A DNA stretch of 5,174 nucleotides from Candidatus Kuenenia stuttgartensis (lineage in GTDB: Bacteria; Planctomycetota; Planctomycetia; Isosphaerales; Isosphaeraceae). Every line of letters begins with the position of its first letter. Positions within the stretch are counted from its first letter, which is position 1. The stretch covers positions 1 through 5,174 of the forward strand of contig CAMBZY010000264.1 of NCBI GenBank assembly GCA_945872325.1. Direction: 5' to 3'. A program made the translations under genes and the position numbers. Below the pieces are notes generated by a model. That model did not search any database. It had not been told where the DNA came from and was given only the letters and a program-made list of their open reading frames with translations. Positions 1 to 5,174 of the stretch are shown piece by piece.

Positions 1-57
1 AAAGGTCTGGGGCCGAGCGGTGGGGGGGGATGGTAATTGATTACTTCTTATTGGCTT

Positions 58-111
58 ACGAGTACCTTGGGCGTTGCCCAAGGCTGGTATGGGTCGGGCC
101 TTTGGCCCTAA
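58..111. repeat. Double-hairpin element, possible dispersed repeat
   Basis: Two inverted repeats lie side by side. The first is CCTTGGGC (65-72), a 3-nt loop, then GCCCAAGG (76-83), a perfect 8-bp stem. The second is GGGCC (96-100), loop TTT, then GGCCC (104-108). Read on the plus strand from 64, the block encodes TLGVAQGWYGSGLWP followed by TAA at 109-111. No ATG start or ribosome binding site precedes it, so I do not call a gene. It sits beyond the terminator of the secreted-protein gene, in a 157-bp stretch that otherwise holds nothing I can name except a run of eight G at 22-29. I recall similar peptide strings from spurious planctomycete ORFs, which suggests a dispersed intergenic repeat; this is memory-based and unverified. 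Neither stem is followed by a T-run, so a terminator role is less likely. Confidence 0.45.
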
Positions 112-157
112 AACCAGATCACATTCAATACCATCATCTTGGAATCCGGTATAAGCC

Positions 158-199
158 AAAAAAATAAAGGGCGACATCCGGGAAGGAGTCGCCCTTTAT
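158..199 (-). terminator. Rho-independent terminator of the secreted-protein gene
   Basis: A perfect 12-bp stem is formed by ATAAAGGGCGAC (164-175) and GTCGCCCTTTAT (188-199), with a 12-nt loop between. On the minus strand the stem runs directly into a T7 tract (A-run at 158-164 on plus). It lies about 37 bp after the stop codon of the gene ending at 237, which fits an intrinsic terminator for minus-strand transcription. There is no T-run on the plus-strand side, so it appears unidirectional. Confidence 0.9.
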
Positions 200-236
200 G
201 ATTAGACTTCGTGCAGGTCAGGTCAAAGAACCAGAA

Positions 237-1358
237 TCACTTCGGTTCAGGGGCCTGTTTTGGAGCTGCTGGAGTTTTGTCGTCGGTTTGAAGCTTGTCG
301 AGAACTTCGGTCAGGCTCTTGTTCGAGATCGCCATTTCCTGAGGAGTGGCTTCGCGAGTTTGGGCCAAAACTTCGTCGCGGATCTTATCCATCTTGGGGA
401 AGAGATCCATCATGGCCTGAGCTTGCTTCTCGGTCTTGGCTTCACCAAACCGAAGGTTGAAGTGCTTCATGAAACCGATCAGATCGGTAACGGTCGGCTG
501 AACCTTGTTCGCCTTGGCTTTCTCGATCGTGGCCAGGATTTCTTCGAAGTTTGGCGTCGAAAGCATCTTGGTCAGCTTTTTGAGCGATGAAATCTGAGCC
601 TTGGCCTCAGCCAGACCTGGATCGCCATATTTGGCGTTATCCTGAAAAGCCTGATCAATTGCAGCCACAGCCTTGGTCACATCATTGATAAGGTCAGGCG
701 TCAGTTCGCCTTCCGTACCAGCCACTTCGCAAGCCTTCATCGCTTTTGCGAGATTATTGCGATATGGCTTGTAGACGTTGGCTCTGAGCATCAGTGGCCA
801 ATCTTCTTCACCGATCAAGTCGCTGATCGTGAACGCAACAGCCTGACTGGCATAGAACAGGGGCAGGGATTTGGCCTGACCTGGCTCCAGAGGGATGTTC
901 GACAAACGCAGTTGCGACGGATGCACTTTCTTCGGGTCGGAAACATCTTCCAGAACCGCGTTCAGGGCATCGCCGTTACGAATATCACCCACATTTGGGG
1001 TCTCATGAAGACGCTTCTTGATGCCTTCCAGCGATTCGTTGGTCGCGCGAGCCTTGCGCTCGCGGTGCATCATGTTTGTCCAGTTCATATAGTGCTGGGA
1101 TTGCCACATGGCCTGAGTCAAACGCAGGTTGGTGTCAACATTCATCGACCTGGCCATCGAAGAATCCAGGTTATACTGACCTGCACCCATGGCCATCGCA
1201 CCCATACCAATCCCGGCGCCTTGCATCGGAGTGCTGGCACCACCGCCCCAGCCGCCCCAACCGCCAAAGCCGCCGTATTGGGCTTGCGTGGAGCCTGCTG
1301 TCAAAGACAACAAACCGGCGACCAAAGCTGGTCGAATCCATTTTGATTTATTCAACAT
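237..1358 (-). CDS. Secreted Gly/Trp-rich protein of unknown function
   Basis: A 373-aa protein I cannot assign to a function. Residues 1-26 form a Sec signal peptide: basic start (KSKWIR), hydrophobic core (ALVAGLLSLTAG), likely cleavage after STQA with mature start QYGG. Residues 28-41 are a Gly/Trp low-complexity stretch (GGFGGWGGWGGG), followed by a Met/Gly-rich segment to about residue 60. Residues 62-120 (SMNVDTNLRLTQ, then HRERKARA) resemble the N-terminal region of exported planctomycete proteins of unknown function; this is recollection, not a search. The remainder is largely helical and charged, contains one Cys (210), and ends in a Pro/Lys/Ala-rich tail. No transmembrane segment beyond the signal, no LPXTG motif and no lipobox are seen, so a periplasmic or envelope-associated location is inferred. 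The ATG start is supported by the signal peptide and an upstream GAGAGG. It has its own promoter candidate and terminator, so it is probably monocistronic. Confidence 0.88.
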   Translation of the reverse strand: MLNKSKWIRPALVAGLLSLTAGSTQAQYGGFGGWGGWGGGASTPMQGAGIGMGAMAMGAGQYNLDSSMARSMNVDTNLRLTQAMWQSQHYMNWTNMMHRERKARATNESLEGIKKRLHETPNVGDIRNGDALNAVLEDVSDPKKVHPSQLRLSNIPLEPGQAKSLPLFYASQAVAFTISDLIGEEDWPLMLRANVYKPYRNNLAKAMKACEVAGTEGELTPDLINDVTKAVAAIDQAFQDNAKYGDPGLAEAKAQISSLKKLTKMLSTPNFEEILATIEKAKANKVQPTVTDLIGFMKHFNLRFGEAKTEKQAQAMMDLFPKMDKIRDEVLAQTREATPQEMAISNKSLTEVLDKLQTDDKTPAAPKQAPEPK

Positions 1359-1367
1359 GACCTCTTA

Positions 1368-1373
1368 CCTCTC
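1368..1373 (-). promoter_or_regulatory. Shine-Dalgarno site for the secreted-protein gene
   Basis: The minus strand reads GAGAGG nine bases before the ATG at 1358. A second purine block, AGAGG, lies closer but too near the start to be the usual site. This supports the chosen start codon. Confidence 0.6.
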
Positions 1374-1427
1374 AATGACCTATAGATTTCATCGACCGTC
1401 AAGCAGCCATGCTTCTCGAAAGACTCG

Positions 1428-1446
1428 CCTGCCGACAATCGGCGGG
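1428..1446 (-). other. Hairpin in the leader of the secreted-protein gene
   Basis: On the plus strand CCTGCCGA (1428-1435), loop CAA, then TCGGCGGG (1439-1446) gives an 8-bp stem with one T/G mismatch that can wobble-pair. It falls between the promoter candidate and the Shine-Dalgarno site, so it would sit in the 5' untranslated leader. There is no T-run after it on the minus strand, so attenuation by intrinsic termination is not indicated. A role in mRNA stability or protein binding is only a possibility. Confidence 0.4.
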
Positions 1447-1471
1447 AGACTCATGACATCATCTAACAAAT

Positions 1472-1501
1472 ATTATACAAGACAATTTCATGGGAAGTCT
1501 A
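1472..1501 (-). promoter_or_regulatory. Sigma-70-like promoter for the secreted-protein gene
   Basis: The minus strand has a perfect TATAAT -10 box (1472-1477) and, 18 bases upstream, TAGACT (1496-1501), matching four of six bases of the TTGACA -35 consensus. Transcription would start near 1465, leaving a leader of about 107 nt. The -10 is strong; the -35 is weak. The placement, upstream of a gene with its own terminator, supports the call. Confidence 0.55.
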
Positions 1502-1657
1502 ACGATTATTTCCTATCGCACATGAATGGAATCCGTGGAATTGGCACGAACCGAATATCTCGTTGAGACTGCAATTGCCTAAATCCCTGATAAAAACCTG
1601 CCAAAGTCTATAAACGCCGGTCAAATAAGCTTCTACCTTCTGTGCAGGTCCATCCCA
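1502..1657. other. Gap after the second FHA gene, no recognisable element
   Basis: This stretch lies between the stop of the FHA gene at 1658 and the promoter candidate at 1472-1501. I find no stem-loop with a T-run on the minus strand, so the FHA transcript has no visible intrinsic terminator. I see no gene or further repeat. Termination may be factor-dependent, or transcription may continue into the secreted-protein gene. Confidence 0.5.
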
Positions 1658-2275
1658 TCAAAGCTTCAAACCAAGTCCAGGCCTGATTTCTGATTCATCC
1701 AAGGCGTCCTCCAGATCCACTTCTTCCTGATACGCTGGATCCGCTACTCCCACTGGCCCAAGATTTTGCCAGAAGTTGTCAATTTTTCGCTCCGGATTTG
1801 AACTGGTATCCTGAATCGATCCTTGTACGAACTGAACTTGCGCTGGGACGGACGGTTGTAACGGAATTTGGACTGCCTGATGATCATCTACCTGAATCTC
1901 TTCGAATTCGACATCGGAATCGGAATCGGAATCTGAATCGGAGACATCCTGGGGAGATCCGTTGGCCGGAATCGGGTCATGGTCAAATTCGAAGGCTCTG
2001 ACGATGAAAATCTTTGGGCCGATCGCCAGTTGATCTCCTGCCTTTAAGACTCGCTCCTCCACTCGCCGACCGTTCACCCAGACTCCATGACGACTCCCCA
2101 GATCGCGAACGATCATCGTGTCATCCACTTGCGCAAGGCAGCAGTGGCGACGCGATATCGAAGTCAGCTTGATCCGGACATCGCATTCCGGATGCCTCCC
2201 TATGAGTAAAACAGACCGCTTCAGCTCTATGGGAGGCTGCTCTGGATCGTCAAGGAACTCAAGGCAGAGGTTCAT
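1658..2275 (-). CDS. FHA-domain protein with acidic (Ser-Asp)5 linker
   Basis: A 205-aa cytoplasmic protein with an N-terminal FHA domain (about residues 5-93), a phosphothreonine-peptide recognition fold used as an adaptor in Ser/Thr kinase signalling. Core motifs visible are GRHPECDV (26-33), ISRRH (40-44) and GSRHGVWVNG (60-69). The first two supply the usual Arg, Ser and His. In the third, the usual Asn of 'NG' is His63, so phosphopeptide affinity may be altered. After the domain comes SDSDSDSDSD (112-121), then the acidic VEFEEIQVDD and a tail with no recognisable fold ending in RPGLGLKL. It starts nine bases after the stop of the preceding FHA gene, with no clear Shine-Dalgarno site, so translational coupling is likely. 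Over the FHA core it matches its neighbour at 24 of 46 residues without gaps, pointing to tandem duplication. Its ligand and partner kinase are unknown. Confidence 0.9.
   Translation of the reverse strand: MNLCLEFLDDPEQPPIELKRSVLLIGRHPECDVRIKLTSISRRHCCLAQVDDTMIVRDLGSRHGVWVNGRRVEERVLKAGDQLAIGPKIFIVRAFEFDHDPIPANGSPQDVSDSDSDSDSDVEFEEIQVDDHQAVQIPLQPSVPAQVQFVQGSIQDTSSNPERKIDNFWQNLGPVGVADPAYQEEVDLEDALDESEIRPGLGLKL
1913..1942 (-). repeat. Hexanucleotide tandem repeat coding (Ser-Asp)5
   Basis: Five consecutive copies of ATCGGA on the plus strand (TCCGAT on the coding strand), the fourth with one substitution (ATCTGA), lie inside the second FHA gene and encode residues 112-121. The unit is in frame (6 bp = 2 codons), so gain or loss of copies by slippage changes linker length without a frameshift. 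Confidence 0.9.
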
Positions 2276-2284
2276 GAATTGGAC

Positions 2285-2827
2285 TCAGATTGCCGCTTTT
2301 GCGGATTGCCGTTCGGGATCTTCTTCGGGATTCTGCCACTTGATATTTACTTCAACATGATACCGATCCAAACCTGCCACCGGGGCGATGGCCTCTCTGA
2401 TCGCTTTTTCCATCCCACTGGAAAACGACCGTGGATCGGGCTGAATCTGTCTCAAATCAGGTTTGAATTCACTCTCCAAACCTTTGTCCGATGCCATGAG
2501 CGAATCATTTTGATGACTCGTAATGGTCCTGATCAAAACATGTGAAGCCTGAGAATCCCGACGATATCTGAGATGAGCAATCGAGAGGATCTCCTGATCT
2601 CCAATCAAACCCAATGTCACAACCTGACCATTCACCCGCACTCCATTCGTCGAGTTCAAGTCGCGCACATAGAGATTTTCTCCGTCTTTAAACAAACAGC
2701 AGTGAACTCTGGAGATTCTTACTGAATCAAGACTTACATCACAAGAAGGGTGACGTCCGACAACAATCAAGGCCGTATCGAGCGCGATATCGGGGGTGCC
2801 GTCAAGTGCCACTAACCGACCACTCAT
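2285..2827 (-). CDS. Small FHA-domain protein, canonical binding motifs
   Basis: A 180-aa cytoplasmic protein with a single N-terminal FHA domain (about residues 3-92), expected to bind phosphothreonine peptides. All core motifs are intact: GRHPSCDV (24-31), ISRVH (38-42) and LNSTNGVRVNG (57-67), giving the usual Arg25, Ser39, His42 and Asn61. The C-terminal 85 residues have no recognisable domain. They include a charged segment and a predicted helix-strand piece (MEKAIREAIAPVAG, then YHVEVNIKW) and end in a polar tail. No transmembrane segment or kinase domain is present. A strong Shine-Dalgarno site supports the ATG start. It is first of a tandem FHA pair and follows the SDR gene by 134 bp with no visible terminator. 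The two FHA genes are almost certainly cotranscribed; whether they belong to the upstream operon is open. The phosphorylated partner cannot be read from the sequence. Confidence 0.92.
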   Translation of the reverse strand: MSGRLVALDGTPDIALDTALIVVGRHPSCDVSLDSVRISRVHCCLFKDGENLYVRDLNSTNGVRVNGQVVTLGLIGDQEILSIAHLRYRRDSQASHVLIRTITSHQNDSLMASDKGLESEFKPDLRQIQPDPRSFSSGMEKAIREAIAPVAGLDRYHVEVNIKWQNPEEDPERQSAKAAI

Positions 2828-2833
2828 TTACGT

Positions 2834-2840
2834 CCTCCCC
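2834..2840 (-). promoter_or_regulatory. Strong Shine-Dalgarno site for the first FHA gene
   Basis: The minus strand reads GGGGAGG with the GGAGG core (2834-2838) six bases before the ATG at 2827. It is the best ribosome binding site in the window and fixes this start. It contrasts with the second FHA gene, which has none and may depend on coupling. Confidence 0.8.
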
Positions 2841-2961
2841 ATTCTGTCGAACTCAGACAAAAGCTCGCCTGATGATCAGATTCGTACACAGCTCACGGCC
2901 AAGGTCCCGACACATCTCTGACAAATCGAACTTAACCAGACGTTCACAATCCAAGTCTAGG
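2841..2961. other. Gap between SDR and FHA genes, no clear promoter
   Basis: Apart from the Shine-Dalgarno site at its left, this gap holds no convincing -10/-35 pair on the minus strand and no stem-loop with a T-run. A short inverted repeat, CTGATGATCAG (2869-2879), is present but weak. The FHA genes may therefore be read from the glycosyltransferase/SDR promoter, or from a promoter of non-housekeeping type that I cannot recognise. Confidence 0.45.
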
Positions 2962-3966
2962 TCATAAATTCAACCATGTCAACGAGTCTCGCAATGATTC
3001 CTCGATCGACCTTGGTTCCCATCCCAACAATCGTCGCGTTGCCGAGGCATCAAAGTGCATGACCCGCCTGGCCAGTTTCAGCCCTGTGACTGTCGCCTGT
3101 GGCCTTTTCCCTGTCAAATGACTCGCAAACCATTCACTGACATATGCATATGAAAGACCAACAGTGTATGGGATCTTTAGCCGGGGTACGGGCCGGCCTG
3201 ACAATCGCGATAATATGACCAGCAGTTCCAGAAGCATCAAATTCTCTCCGCTGAGAAGGTGACGCCGACCGGGAACTCCGTTTCGCATCACCTTGATCAA
3301 ACCTGTGGCCACGTCACGGGCATCCACCAGATTCAGGGCACAATCCATATATCCTGGCATTCGCCCTTCGATAAAATCACGGATCAGGCATGTCGGCGGA
3401 CTCGGGCCAGGATCGTTTGGACCCACCGGCATCGTGGGATTTGCGACAACCACAGGTCGGCCGCTGAGGCCCTTCTCCATCGCGAAATTTTCGGCCCGCA
3501 ACTTCGATAAACAGTATGGCCCTACAGCGTCCGATTCCTCGATCTCAACCTGCTCGTCGATGACCTTTCCAATAGCCCAATTTTTCTTTGTAAGAATCGA
3601 CTCTGTAGAACAATGCAGAACTTTTGATGCACCATGTTTCAGGGCTGATTCAATCACATGAACAGCGCCTCGATGATTCACGGCATCGAATTCGGCAGGG
3701 TCAACGGCCCAGAGATGTGGGTTGGCCGCGAGATGATAAACCTCAGCGCCAGCACAATCGGCCAAAGCCGCTTCGACAGCCCCTGAGTCGCGGATGTCTG
3801 CAAGGCGCAACTCTATGGACTGGTTAATGTTTGATGAATTAAAGCCAGGCTTTTCGATCAGCACAACTCGGCAACCTTCGTCCAGAAGTGATCGGACCAG
3901 ATGGCCTCCTAAAAAGCCACCTCCGCCGGTCACATAACTGACAGGTCTGACACCGGTTAGATTCAT
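2962..3966 (-). CDS. NAD-dependent epimerase/dehydratase, HpnA-like extended SDR
   Basis: A 334-aa extended short-chain dehydrogenase/reductase, full length for the family. The Rossmann nucleotide-binding motif is TGGGGFLG (13-20); Glu38 at the end of strand 2 suggests NAD rather than NADP; Asp57 is the adenine-contacting acid of 'ADI'. HLAAN (78-82), Ser120 in HCST and Tyr151/Lys155 in YCLSK complete the catalytic site. The C-terminal half (NPTMPVGPND at 176-185, GRMPGY at 201-206, LNLVDARDVA at 211-220, LLSGENL at 237-243) closely resembles the hopanoid-associated sugar epimerase HpnA as I remember it. HpnA is named for its gene context and its reaction is not established, so I give no symbol. 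The start ATG overlaps the stop of the glycosyltransferase (ATGA), implying coupled translation and a shared pathway, probably processing the sugar or lipid handled by that enzyme. No signal peptide is seen, so it is cytoplasmic. Alternatives are a 3-beta-hydroxysteroid-dehydrogenase-like or NDP-sugar epimerase role. Confidence 0.88.
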   Translation of the reverse strand: MNLTGVRPVSYVTGGGGFLGGHLVRSLLDEGCRVVLIEKPGFNSSNINQSIELRLADIRDSGAVEAALADCAGAEVYHLAANPHLWAVDPAEFDAVNHRGAVHVIESALKHGASKVLHCSTESILTKKNWAIGKVIDEQVEIEESDAVGPYCLSKLRAENFAMEKGLSGRPVVVANPTMPVGPNDPGPSPPTCLIRDFIEGRMPGYMDCALNLVDARDVATGLIKVMRNGVPGRRHLLSGENLMLLELLVILSRLSGRPVPRLKIPYTVGLSYAYVSEWFASHLTGKRPQATVTGLKLARRVMHFDASATRRLLGWEPRSIEESLRDSLTWLNL

Positions 3967-5174
3967 CTTGTTCTCGACTTTTCTGAATCCTGATACCGCC
4001 GATAAAACTGGTCGATGGCTTGTGCGGCACCTGCTGCCCCAGGCTCAGACGCGACGGTCTCAGCGGCGGATTTCGCTTTAGATTGGATCGAAGAGTCGCT
4101 CAGCACCGCTTTTAGCAAGGGGACGGCCCGATCGGCCCTAAACTTCGATTTCGGCAGACTCAGTCCACAACCCGCTCGTTCCACCCTGACAGCGTTATCA
4201 AACTGGTCATGAGCCAGAGGGACAACCAGTTGAGGCCGCCCTGCCCTGAAGGCCTGACCTGTCGTATTCACTCCACCGTGATGCACCACAACGGATGACT
4301 TTGGAAAGACCCGAACATGCGGAGCATAAGGCACAATCAGGCAATCAGGGCCAGCGTTTTGCGGGATCGAAACATTTTTATCAGGCCCAACCAGCAGCAA
4401 TGCCCTTTGGTCTAATCGTTTTGCAGACTCCCACGCCTGAATGTAAAAATCTCCGGCTGTGTAGACTCCGGTACTCCCAAGGCTGAAGACGATCGGAGGC
4501 GTTCCCGCTGCCATGAACTCTTCGATATGGTCGGGCTGATCGCCGTGCAGTTCTGTATCGTTTCTATCGTAGAATGCAAAACCGGTTTGGCAGGTCTGAG
4601 CCGGCCAGTCGGGTTGTGGCTGACCAAGTACCCGTGAGAATGGGGCAACCACCATGGAGGAATTTTTCATGTAATAGTCCAGGAACGGATGCCCCTGTAA
4701 TTTCGGCAGCCCCATTTTCGAACGAATCTTTGTAAACTCTTTCCATCCAAGGCCGTTTGCCCATTTTGCGAGCCTCAAAAGCCAGCGTAAAGGGTATGGC
4801 CCGCCAAACCACTGAAGCCGTTCCGGATGCAGGAAGTTACCCACGACAGGCGGTTCGGCTTCGCTTATAAACATCAGTGGGGCAAACGGTATCGCCATCC
4901 ACGGCTTGTTCATCGACTCTGCCCAATAAGCGGCAGAAACGGTGAAAGGATGAGTGATCACCAGATCGGCTGCATCCACCAGTGGTTGGAGCGCTTCATG
5001 AGTCCCCGGAAGTGCCGGGATCACGAACTCGCGAACCACCCGGTCGCTTCCATGTTTGGGATCCATCCAGCGTTCCATCAGCCGGTTGTAGTTTTGCTCA
5101 TCCGGAAACTTCGGAGGAATTTCCGCAAAGTTCAAGCCATTCTCGATGATGCGTGGCCCGTGCTGATCGCTTGT
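3963..5174 (-). CDS. Family-1 glycosyltransferase, N-terminus beyond window
   Basis: The reading frame is open to the right edge, giving 403 visible residues beginning TSDQHGPRIIENGLNF. This matches a point about 30 residues into GT-B fold family-1 transferases, just after the Gly-rich N-terminal loop, so only a short N-terminus is missing. A TTG at 5135 is an internal Leu, not the start. Visible signatures, numbered from the first visible residue, are DLVITHP (71-77) in the acceptor domain, then FSLGS (230-234), VPYAPH (281-286), HHGGVNTTGQAFRAGRPQLVVP (298-319, written here in family order) and HDQFDNA (322-328). The HHGG block and the Asp-Gln pair bind the NDP-sugar in UDP-glycosyltransferases, sterol glucosyltransferases and macrolide transferases. 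The family usually glycosylates hydrophobic small molecules or lipids; the acceptor here is unknown. No transmembrane helix is evident in the visible part, suggesting a cytoplasmic or peripheral membrane enzyme. It overlaps the SDR gene by four bases. Confidence 0.92.
   Translation of the reverse strand, partial: TSDQHGPRIIENGLNFAEIPPKFPDEQNYNRLMERWMDPKHGSDRVVREFVIPALPGTHEALQPLVDAADLVITHPFTVSAAYWAESMNKPWMAIPFAPLMFISEAEPPVVGNFLHPERLQWFGGPYPLRWLLRLAKWANGLGWKEFTKIRSKMGLPKLQGHPFLDYYMKNSSMVVAPFSRVLGQPQPDWPAQTCQTGFAFYDRNDTELHGDQPDHIEEFMAAGTPPIVFSLGSTGVYTAGDFYIQAWESAKRLDQRALLLVGPDKNVSIPQNAGPDCLIVPYAPHVRVFPKSSVVVHHGGVNTTGQAFRAGRPQLVVPLAHDQFDNAVRVERAGCGLSLPKSKFRADRAVPLLKAVLSDSSIQSKAKSAAETVASEPGAAGAAQAIDQFYRRYQDSEKSRTR

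Noticed and set aside
65..108. Terminator for a gene outside the window
   Set aside because: Neither stem is followed by a T-run on either strand; the real intrinsic terminator is at 158-199.
198..590. Plus-strand 130-codon open frame with ATG at the terminator stem
   Set aside because: It lies wholly antisense to the secreted-protein gene apart from its first codons, begins inside the terminator hairpin, has no ribosome binding site and shows no recognisable domain.
912..1566. Several plus-strand open frames antisense to the start of the secreted-protein gene
   Set aside because: Their Pro-rich or low-complexity content simply mirrors the Gly/Trp codons on the other strand. No signals support translation.
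2869..2879. CTGATGATCAG as an operator
   Set aside because: An 11-base inverted repeat of this size is expected by chance and there is no adjacent promoter or second copy.
2847..2932. Two copies of TCGAACT (2847-2853 and 2926-2932) as regulator sites
   Set aside because: A 7-base match 79 bp apart with no dyad symmetry and no promoter between them is within chance.
4412..4812. Minus-strand 78- and 82-codon frames inside the glycosyltransferase gene
   Set aside because: They are out-of-frame shadows of a well-supported family-1 glycosyltransferase and have no domain or start signals of their own.
5133..5135. TTG as start codon of the glycosyltransferase
   Set aside because: The frame stays open to the window edge with 13 further codons that fit the family (SDQHGPRIIENGL), so this is an internal Leu in a gene truncated by the window.

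Overview
The window looks like chromosomal DNA from a planctomycete, probably of the Planctopirus/Gimesia/Rubinisphaera type. This is an inference from protein style: a secreted Gly/Trp-rich protein of a kind I associate with that phylum, small stand-alone FHA-domain proteins with 'SRxHCCL' cores, mixed use of Shine-Dalgarno sites, and moderate GC content judged by eye. No rRNA, tRNA, CRISPR array, insertion sequence or integrase is visible.

All five recognisable genes lie on the minus strand, so transcription runs from high to low coordinates. From the right edge: (1) a family-1 glycosyltransferase, 3963-5174, whose N-terminus lies outside the window; (2) an extended SDR / NAD-dependent sugar-epimerase-like protein resembling HpnA, 2962-3966, overlapping gene 1 by ATGA; (3) a small FHA-domain protein, 2285-2827, after a 134-bp gap; (4) a second FHA protein, 1658-2275, nine bases further on; (5) a secreted 373-aa protein of unknown function, 237-1358, with its own promoter candidate and a strong intrinsic terminator at 158-199.

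The glycosyltransferase and SDR form a translationally coupled pair, most simply acting on a lipid or other hydrophobic acceptor and its sugar, although the acceptor cannot be read from sequence. The two FHA proteins are clear paralogues (24 of 46 core residues identical, gap-free). They would act as phosphothreonine-reading adaptors in a Ser/Thr-kinase network, but the second lacks the usual Asn of the 'NG' loop and carries a (Ser-Asp)5 tract encoded by a hexanucleotide repeat. No terminator separates the SDR from the FHA pair, so read-through from the upstream operon is possible.

Downstream of the terminator, 58-111 holds two adjacent hairpins that also read as the peptide TLGVAQGWYGSGLWP on the plus strand. 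It resembles a dispersed planctomycete repeat and is the least explained element here. I see no convincing new multi-gene system. The items most worth checking are the hairpin element, the asymmetric FHA pair and the GT/HpnA-like pair.
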